NCBI GenBank assembly: GCA_002401495.1
Contig: NVTG01000002.1
Coordinates: forward strand, 1-9,338
DNA: 9,338 nt
Reading direction: 5' to 3'
Source: Candidatus Kaiserbacteria bacterium
Lineage (GTDB): Bacteria; Patescibacteria; Paceibacteria; UBA9973; UBA2100
The position numbers were made by a program, and so were the translations under genes. Shown in pieces: positions 7,552 to 9,338 of the stretch. How positions within the stretch are numbered: position 1 is the stretch's first letter; each line of letters begins with the position of its first letter. The notes under the pieces were generated by a model. The model searched no databases, was not told the origin of the DNA, and saw nothing but the letters and a program-made list of their open reading frames with translations.

Positions 7552-8861
7552 ATCTCCTGAGCCAATGTAGAAATTGTTGATGTTATTGTTGTTTATTATG
7601 TTTGTTACACCTTTTTTTAGATCGTCATCAATAGCTGAATTGCCACCGTATCTGTCTTTTATGTTGTCAGTGGAGGTTTTGGCAGAGGCTTTTATGTTTA
7701 GACCGCCTGGAGGGAGGGGTTCGTTTATTTGGATTATTTCTTCGTCTGATAATACTTTAGCATCATCCTCATCCCCACCATCATACACTTTCCCAGGCGG
7801 ATGAAACGGCGACTACCCATCCCCATGCTCACTAACCGGTCTCTTGACCTACAAATCCGTCGAAATCTACTACCGATTCAAATCTTCCTACTAACTAGCA
7901 GAAGGATTCTACCCTTACACCAACATAGGCTACTACTTCACCATCTTAATACACCCTTTAACATCATTCGCCGACACTAAATAATGCGTCTATACCGGCT
8001 TAATCTCATCCAAACAAACTAAATCACTAATAGAATCATTCGTTCTCAACTAATCTTTATCATCTTATCCCGCATCAATCCAAGATAACTTTTATTAGTT
8101 TGGTTGACTTCCAACTGCATTGCGGTAATCTGCTAGAGGTCCCATCTATGCGTTCAAAAATGTATTTCGTAACATTAGTTCTTCACATTCTACTGTAGGA
8201 TTGTCTTCGGAGAGTTCGTTCCATTTCCCTGATTTTGGACCAAGGCCTTGTTTTACGAGTCGCTACTCGAAGGCGGAAAGTTGATGGATGAAGTTTGCTC
8301 GGATTTCTAAGTCTGGACGACGGCTGTTTAAGAATTCTAAGGTTTTTAATAATGTCCATCTGTATTTTCGCATGAAGTAGCAGGATAATACTGATGCTGC
8401 TCTGCTTTGTCCTCTAAGAGAATGGACAAGGACACTTTCTGTTTTATTTACTGCGTCTTCTATGAAATTGAATATTTCAGTTGAGACTTCATCTTTTTAA
8501 TCTAAGATTATCTAAAATGATGAATCAAATACACTTACTTGATTCTCCTGGTCTAACCATTGATAAGTTAAGTACTGTACTCCAATTGGCTCCCAATGAT
8601 TGGGTGTCTGCTTCCCCGCAGTATTGATAATATGAGTAACCTTGTTCGCCACAACAAATTCTAAATCCTACGACGAAACACCGTTAGTACGATAAGAATT
8701 ACCTATGATGCGAGTTCATCCCCAATGAACAGTCCATCCTTGATTTTAATTGCTCCTATCATTTCTGAATCCATCTGAGAGAGTTATTAGAAGATACTTA
8801 CCATTTGCATATTCATTTGCATTTGCAACTCTTGATCGTTTTATGTTTAGAATTATGACAT
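7552..8861 (-). CDS. Ciliate dual-specificity-phosphatase-like protein with Cys-to-Ser active site, 3' end cut by the junction
   Basis: Read with TAA/TAG as Gln and three introns removed, exons 8861-8802, 8774-8703, 8667-8539 and 8511-7552 join in one frame to give about 407 residues before the junction. After a Q/M-rich start, residues 26-190 form a dual-specificity phosphatase domain: IGAIKIKDGLFIGDELAS, VTHIINTAG, GVQYLTYQWLDQENQ, IFNFIEDAV, then P-loop VHSLRGQSRAASVL, YFMRKYRW and LEFLNSRRP. The P-loop His117 and Arg124 and the putative general acid Asp83 are present. The nucleophile position is Ser118 (codon TCT at 8421-8419) instead of Cys, so catalysis is not expected; a STYX-like binding or scaffold role is inferred. 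A hydrophilic, Gln/Asp-rich tail follows (about 200-407). The start is uncertain: ATG 8861 is the most upstream in frame, and downstream Met codons at 8820-8804 are alternatives. No stop is seen, because the frame runs into the bacterial receptor. Confidence 0.82.
8512..8538 (-). other. Intron 3 (27 bp) of the phosphatase-like gene
   Basis: Starts GTAAGT and ends CATTTTAG, phase 0. It sits between WLDQENQ and IILDQKDEVS, in the loop after the putative general-acid Asp. Its length is a multiple of three and it lacks TGA, so retention would only add nine residues. The strong donor and acceptor make splicing likely. Confidence 0.7.
8668..8702 (-). other. Intron 2 (35 bp) of the phosphatase-like gene
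   Basis: Starts GTAATT and ends CGTCGTAG, with a perfect TACTAAC branch-point sequence inside. Its length is not a multiple of three, so it must be removed: splicing joins GDELASQ to DLEFVVANKVTHIIN, as expected for the phosphatase fold. It is the best-supported intron here. Confidence 0.85.
8775..8801 (-). other. Intron 1 (27 bp) of the phosphatase-like gene
   Basis: Starts GTAAGT and ends CTCTCAG on the - strand, with a CTAATAAC branch-point-like sequence. It is phase 0. It lies before the conserved domain, so support comes from the splice signals and from its similarity in size and phase to introns 2 and 3. Its length is a multiple of three and it has no in-frame TGA, so retention would not break the frame. 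Confidence 0.6.
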
Positions 8862-8880
8862 ATTTAATATATTATTTTAA

Positions 8881-9338
8881 ATGAAAATGCTTAAAAATCT
8901 CTTTTAGCGAGAGACTGTTAAAAAGAGCTAAAAGTTTACTTCGTCAGCTATTTTAATTAATAATCTCAATGCTTGTGCTGTTGGAGAATTGTTAACTGAG
9001 ACTTTAGCAGAGAAATATCCAAAAGTTATAGCAATTTCAAAAGTAAGATTTAAGTTAACGTAGGTATTCCGAATTTACGAGATTAGAGAAATCTGACAAA
9101 CTTGATATCATTCAATGCGATATTAACGATGAAAGTGAAAGAGATAAGTTTCTTTCAGTGTTGTTGTCAAAGGAGATCGCTCTTTCATGTGTGTACCACA
9201 ATCATCCTGGATATTTCTTGAAATCAAATGAGGCTACTTCTATCACGAAATTAAAGGCCCTTACTCACTCTATGATTTAAGCTCCAATGTAATTTAATGA
9301 GATCCTCATTGATGAAAATGTATTGTAACCTGGTTCTA
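8881..9338 (+). CDS. Ciliate protein of uncertain function, possible Rossmann-type NAD(P)-binding fold, partial
   Basis: Divergent from the phosphatase-like gene and running off the right end. With TAA/TAG as Gln, ATG 8881 opens a frame (MKMLKNLFQRE...) through SAILINNLNACAVGELLTE and KYPKVIAISK, ending at 9042. The frame then meets a TGA, while another frame carries KSDKLDIIQCDINDESERDK from 9089 to the end. A 46-bp intron at 9043-9088 (GTAAG start, GAG end) would join them. A one-base error is the alternative, in which case YSEFTRLE at 9065-9088 would also be coding. The order strand-helix-strand, then a strand with Asp (LDIIQCDIND), recalls NAD(P)-binding short-chain dehydrogenase or NmrA-like proteins, but the glycine-rich nucleotide motif is not recognisable. 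The function is not established. Confidence 0.5.

Larger units (their letters stand above)
7552..9338. other. Foreign segment: ciliate nuclear DNA joined to the bacterial sequence
   Basis: From about 7552 (give or take 10 bases) to the end of the window, no bacterial gene can be read. Both genes here need TAA and TAG as glutamine, while TGA does not occur inside their frames. The - strand gene also has three tiny GT...AG introns, one with a TACTAAC branch-point sequence. Reassigned TAA/TAG plus very short introns points to a ciliate such as a hypotrich, oligohymenophorean or other non-Euplotes group. Other lineages with this code exist (some ulvophyte algae, diplomonads, oxymonads) but fit less well. 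No telomeric C4A4 or C3A3 repeats are present. Confidence 0.88.

Noticed and set aside
7574..7804. Small + strand open frame rich in Phe, Leu and Ser
   Set aside because: Antisense to the A/C-ending codons of the ciliate tail, with no ribosome site and no recognisable domain. Its openness follows from the skewed base composition.
7801..8150. Open + strand frame opposite the phosphatase tail (starting MKRRLPIPML)
   Set aside because: It is the exact complement of the TAG-rich frame: runs of Gln TAG codons give Leu CTA runs. The - strand frame joins a recognisable phosphatase domain without a TGA, so this is a shadow.
8800..8830. Short tandem-like CATTTGCAT repeats
   Set aside because: They encode alternating Met and Gln near the start of the phosphatase-like protein. 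Too short and irregular to call as a separate repeat or regulatory array.
7552..8861. Eukaryotic-type phosphatase acquired by the bacterium through horizontal transfer
   Set aside because: The gene still has spliceosomal introns and a TAA/TAG-as-Gln code, so it could not be expressed as a protein in a bacterium. A second ciliate gene follows it, and no mobile-element border is present.
1..9338. tRNA, rRNA, CRISPR array, integrase or transposase genes
   Set aside because: No such gene or array could be recognised on either strand. Dense short gaps leave no room for them in the bacterial part, and the ciliate part is accounted for by two genes.

Overview
The window joins two unrelated genomes. 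Bases 1 to about 7551 are bacterial: dense, intronless, Shine-Dalgarno-led genes in the standard code, most like an Alteromonadales gammaproteobacterium. Pseudoalteromonas is my best guess, inferred from the cyd gene order, the large TonB-dependent receptor and a palindromic intergenic repeat. Bases from about 7552 to 9338 are eukaryotic, almost certainly ciliate nuclear DNA. There TAA and TAG must be read as glutamine, and one gene is split by three introns of 27, 35 and 27 bp, all phase 0 with GT...AG ends. A hypotrich or other spirotrich is plausible but not proven.

Bacterial part, + strand (1-4809): cydB, cydX, cydD and cydC form one tightly packed operon, presumably with cydA just upstream of the window. 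CydB and CydX are subunits of the cytochrome bd quinol oxidase. CydD and CydC form the heterodimeric ABC exporter needed to assemble it. Genes touch or overlap (cydX/cydD by 11 bp, cydD/cydC by 8 bp), which suggests translational coupling. As given, cydC is broken by a one-base loss near 3716-3718.

Bacterial part, - strand (4806-7551): a short RlpA-like lipoprotein converges on cydC with a 4-bp overlap. Upstream of it lie a 162-bp imperfect palindrome with 12-bp terminal inverted repeats and a rho-independent terminator. The terminator ends a large TonB-dependent receptor gene. This receptor lacks its signal peptide, TonB box and nearly all of its plug, because the sequence switches to ciliate DNA exactly there.

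Ciliate part (about 7552-9338): a dual-specificity-phosphatase-like gene on the - strand has Ser in place of the catalytic Cys (a pseudophosphatase). It runs in frame into the receptor remnant. A second, divergent gene on the + strand starts only 19 bp from the first and leaves the window at its right end; it faintly resembles a Rossmann-type NAD(P)-binding protein. The likeliest explanation of the junction is an assembly or amplification chimera between a ciliate contig and an associated or food bacterium. The most interesting biology is the pseudophosphatase and a sharp, reversible switch in third-codon-position usage inside its open frame.
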